64,000 bases of DNA, taken from Warburgia ugandensis (Eukaryota > Streptophyta > Magnoliopsida > Canellales > Canellaceae). Shown here in pieces: positions 60,976 through 64,000 of this stretch. Under the pieces are notes generated by a model. It was not told the DNA's origin, ran no database searches, and worked only from the letters and a program-made list of their open reading frames with translations. How positions within the stretch are numbered: position 1 is the first letter of the stretch; each line of letters begins with the position of its first letter. The stretch is taken from the NCBI GenBank assembly GCA_035236585.1, contig CP141134.1, forward strand, positions 20,452,414-20,516,413, written 5' to 3'. The position numbers were made by a program, and so were the translations under genes.

Positions 60976-62098
60976 TGGTGTAGCTTTAAAATTACTAGCA
61001 AGTGCACAAATCAATTGTAGTAGATGTATGAGAGTGAGGTCGATCCCATGAGCAATCTCACATAATTGTATGTTGATTAGATCTCAATTATATAATTTAT
61101 CTTAACCTTAGAAAGATTGTATTGATGAAACTAGGAATTTAAACAACATGAAAAAGGAAACATGCATGAAATCAAAACTTAAACAAAAGAAACTTTCTAA
61201 AAATAAAAATCTTAAATAAAATTAGAAACTTTCTTAATTGACATGCATCCAATGAAATAAAATAATGCAAAACTAGAATGAATTGATCTAGGAAACTTCA
61301 ACTAATGGAAATTTTCTAACTTTCCTAAATTAAGAAGCTTTCTAAGAATAAACTTTCTAAAACCTAAACCTAGGAACCTTTTAAAGCTAAACTAACTTGC
61401 AACAAACTTAACAATGAACAATGAAACCTAAATATGAGCTAGAAGCATGCAACTGAATGAATCAGTCACATGGTGAGCATAAAACTTAGGATGCAAACTT
61501 AATCAACATGTGCACATGAAGTAAGGGATGTGCACATGTTATTTGAAACTTGAAATGCTAGATTTAATCAAAGTCACATTAAAGAAAAATAAGCATGGAA
61601 TATAAGCACAAAAGTCAAGAATCATATGGCTTAAGCATTAGAAATACTCAAAGTAAGGGGCACATAAAACATGCTGGAATTAAATTTCTTTGATTGAATG
61701 AGAAACATTACAAAATTAGTGCCCATAAACCTTAAACATTTATATATCTAATCTTGACTTCAACCTTAAAAAAGAATGCTATCCCATCAAGACCCATGTG
61801 TGTGAACACAAAAGAGTGAAAACCAAGAGAACTAGTGTAAGAATGATGGGAACGATCTTGATAAAGGAACTAGGATGGATCTACAACAAATCAAGGAATA
61901 AAAGGGTAATGAAGGGGAAGTAAGAGTGATTTAAGGATGCTTTTCTCATGGTTGTCACTCTAAGAGAAAAGAGACCTTGGATCTAGAAGAACTAAGTTAG
62001 AAAACTAAGAAAGTTGGATACAAAACTCATAGGAAAATTAAGATGAAACTATGTGCATGAAAGTAGAGTAACAAATAAAGAAACAAAAGGAAACAACC
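60976..62098 (-). mobile_element. Family-B LTR, 3' part, cut by another LTR
   Basis: Ends AAAGCTACACCA at 60976 on the minus strand and parallels 25576-26700 and 56117-57250. At 62099 it is interrupted by a chromovirus LTR end. The rest may lie outside the window. Confidence 0.7.
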
Positions 62099-62661
62099 TG
62101 TGATGACTCGGGTTTTTGTAACACATTTTGTAATACATTTTTCAAAATTCTTTTCTTTAGAACTTGTTTGGTAAAATCCAAGTCATCACTTCATTCATAT
62201 CATAAGTGGAATTTTGTACAAGATAAAATTCGATTGAAGGAATATACTTTTATTAAATTCTAGAATCCATCCAATGGTTTAAAGTATAGCTTGGTCATCA
62301 GTACAATACTTGTCCAAATTACATAATCCAAATTTCAAAGTTCACCATACAATAAAAAATCTCAATACAATGCAATGCTCTTAAATAAAAATACATGTCT
62401 TCGAGGGATATACCCTGATTGATTATTCTTCCAAGTCTTCTTAAGTCTTGAGCTCCTAATTCTCCTTCTCTATATCTGAGACATTGTAAATATTCAAACA
62501 TTTACAATATCTCAGCAAGCTATGCTTGGTAGGGGATTCAAGAAGCATAATAATTTGATAGTATAATCCTAATACTTCATAATCTCATTATTCATACTCA
62601 TGGATCAATCTCTTTACTTTGTCATATATGTACATCCTTACACATACATATTGTATATGTC

Positions 62662-62681
62662 ATATATATATATATATATAT
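62662..62681. repeat. (AT)10 microsatellite
   Basis: Short AT run in the LTR. Confidence 0.9.
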
Positions 62682-62726
62682 GGTCAAAACCATGAAAAAT
62701 AGTTAATATCTTAAACATCAATAGTG

Positions 62727-62874
62727 ACACTCAGACACACTGAGTTCATCAATCATCCAGACTCTGCTGGAAAATACTCCCTCATTTGGGTAGTATCATC
62801 ACACTCAGCCATACTGAATTGATAAAACATCCAGACTCTGTTGGAAAAATACTCCCTTATTCGTGTAGTATCGG
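62727..62874. repeat. 74-bp tandem duplication
   Basis: Units 62727-62800 and 62801-62874 share ACACTCAG, CATCCAGACTCTG, TGGAAAAATACTCCCT and GTAGTATC with moderate divergence. Confidence 0.85.
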
Positions 62875-64000
62875 CATCTCATTAGATGTCTTATTTGTTT
62901 ATATCATCATCCTCATATTTTGGTATTCTTATACCGAGGATAGGATTTCACTCCAAACTTAGGGATCATCATTGACAATGAATGATACCCATGTTCATAT
63001 AAGTTTAGGGATCACCATTCTGGGGCTGGAATACATTCTAATTCCCTATGCACTTAGGGTTTTCCTCAATTCTAACTTAACCATTTCATATGTGTTTTGG
63101 TTGGATGACAAGGGTTTTCCATTGATTTAATAAAAGTATTTACATTATACTTGTCAACATTTTCAGACACAAGATCATGTATTCAACATGTATTTCTCAT
63201 GTAGATGCATTCATAAAATCCTCCTACCTTCAAGTAGTGATCCATTTCTTCAATTCTTCCATGATCCTTACTGACGTATGTAATCTGTAAATCCATACAT
63301 ACTATCAATATTCATACAATCTGAATAATCCTATAGTTTTGATACTATCTATATTCTTTGTTTAATCTTGTCCTTTGATATAAAGGATCTAGATCTTTTG
63401 TCCTATCATGATCCATCTTCCTCAGATAGTGTTTATCCTATTGATCAATAAATCTGATGGTTAGAATGATCTTCTAATCTTTTAAATCTAAGTATTTTCT
63501 ATTATAAGTCTTTGTGTATTCCTTTCTTTGATCTTGATCTTTCACAGTTCCTTTGATCAACAATTTATACTTGTTGATAAAGATCAAGGGCTTAGATATT
63601 CTATTATCTAGTTCTTCTTTGATCTAAGTTCAATTGTTTAATCATCTCGAAGGAGGATGATCTTGGTTCTCTTCCTTGAATCATATTTGATCAAGAGTTT
63701 GTATTCTCTATCTAGATTTGTCTATAACATACATACATAGATACATAATAAAATATAACATTAGGATTCTTATTGTTCTTGATCATTCAAGATCCTATGG
63801 GTCTTGCTTGATCATCCTTATCTTACTTACATTTTTTATTAGGATTAGATAATTTACTAACATTTTATGCTCTTATTATTATTCAACCAGTTAATGTTTT
63901 ACTGGTTGAAGATAGCTTATTCCATCCTAAGTCTAGACGGCTCCTCTTATTTCCATTTGACTAAGGCTTACTAGTTGAATGGCTGAACACAAAGTGGTTA

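Larger units (their letters stand above)
62099..64000 (-). mobile_element. Chromovirus-type LTR running out of the window
   Basis: TGTGATGACTCGGGTTTTTG on plus is the same LTR end as at 36534 (TGTGATGACTCGGGTTTTTA). The body is different from C1. It has GATCAATA/GATCTTG-rich sequence like 14300-14780. No coding sequence. The start of the LTR and any partner lie to the right. Confidence 0.6.

Overview
This is a stretch of a large, transposon-filled flowering-plant nuclear genome. The evidence is an intronless plant PPR-DYW gene, Athila-like and chromodomain-type Ty3/Gypsy LTR elements with tRNA-type primer binding sites, a Ty1/Copia remnant, an RTE-type LINE, long CT/GA microsatellites and AT-rich spacers. 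I cannot name the species. The only gene I regard as intact is an 826-codon PPR-DYW protein (6341-8821, +). Nearly everything else is mobile-element sequence in various stages of decay.

Layout. 1-2917: a chromovirus-type LTR whose start may lie left of the window. 3240-4060: a non-LTR reverse-transcriptase C-terminal fragment. 4194-5163: a GA microsatellite and an inverted-repeat (MITE-like) structure. 6341-8821: the PPR gene. 8822-12690: mostly anonymous single-copy-looking DNA with two weak open frames and two sets of tandem duplications. 12690-13877: Copia gag/protease/integrase remnant. 13893-15588: a minus-strand LTR-like block.

15623-44686 is the centrepiece, a nest of retrotransposons that can be resolved by hand. 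An Athila-like element, called D here (LTRs TGATA...CATCA, target duplication TCTAA at 15623 and 44682), has a 3' LTR split by a solo LTR of a second family, B (25576-28027), and by a nearly whole family-B element (28372-43375). The B element is split in turn by a complete minus-strand chromovirus-derived element, C1 (33198-39262, target duplication TTATC). D and B have gag-like remnants but no recognisable pol. C1 has one reading frame running from gag straight into an integrase-end/chromodomain segment, with protease, RT, RNase H and most of the integrase missing.

44739-49088 is a second, 3'-truncated relative of C1 (LTR with a 113-bp CT microsatellite, PBS, gag), joined to a truncated B LTR (49089-50239). 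50440-51440 is a minus-strand LTR remnant. 51450-54660 is a decayed RTE LINE (endonuclease plus reverse transcriptase). 55026-60975 is the 3' LTR and integrase/chromodomain end of another chromovirus on the minus strand, with a family-B solo LTR inserted (56117-58990, target duplication TCCTT). 60976-62098 is a further B LTR, cut by a minus-strand LTR that runs out of the window.

The genes do not form a pathway. The relationships are those of genome invasion: family B was repeatedly active after D and after the minus-strand chromovirus, C1 landed inside B, and most copies have since decayed by C-to-T type changes, deletion and LTR-LTR recombination. All family names rest on reading motifs and aligning copies by eye within this window. 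No database search was possible.
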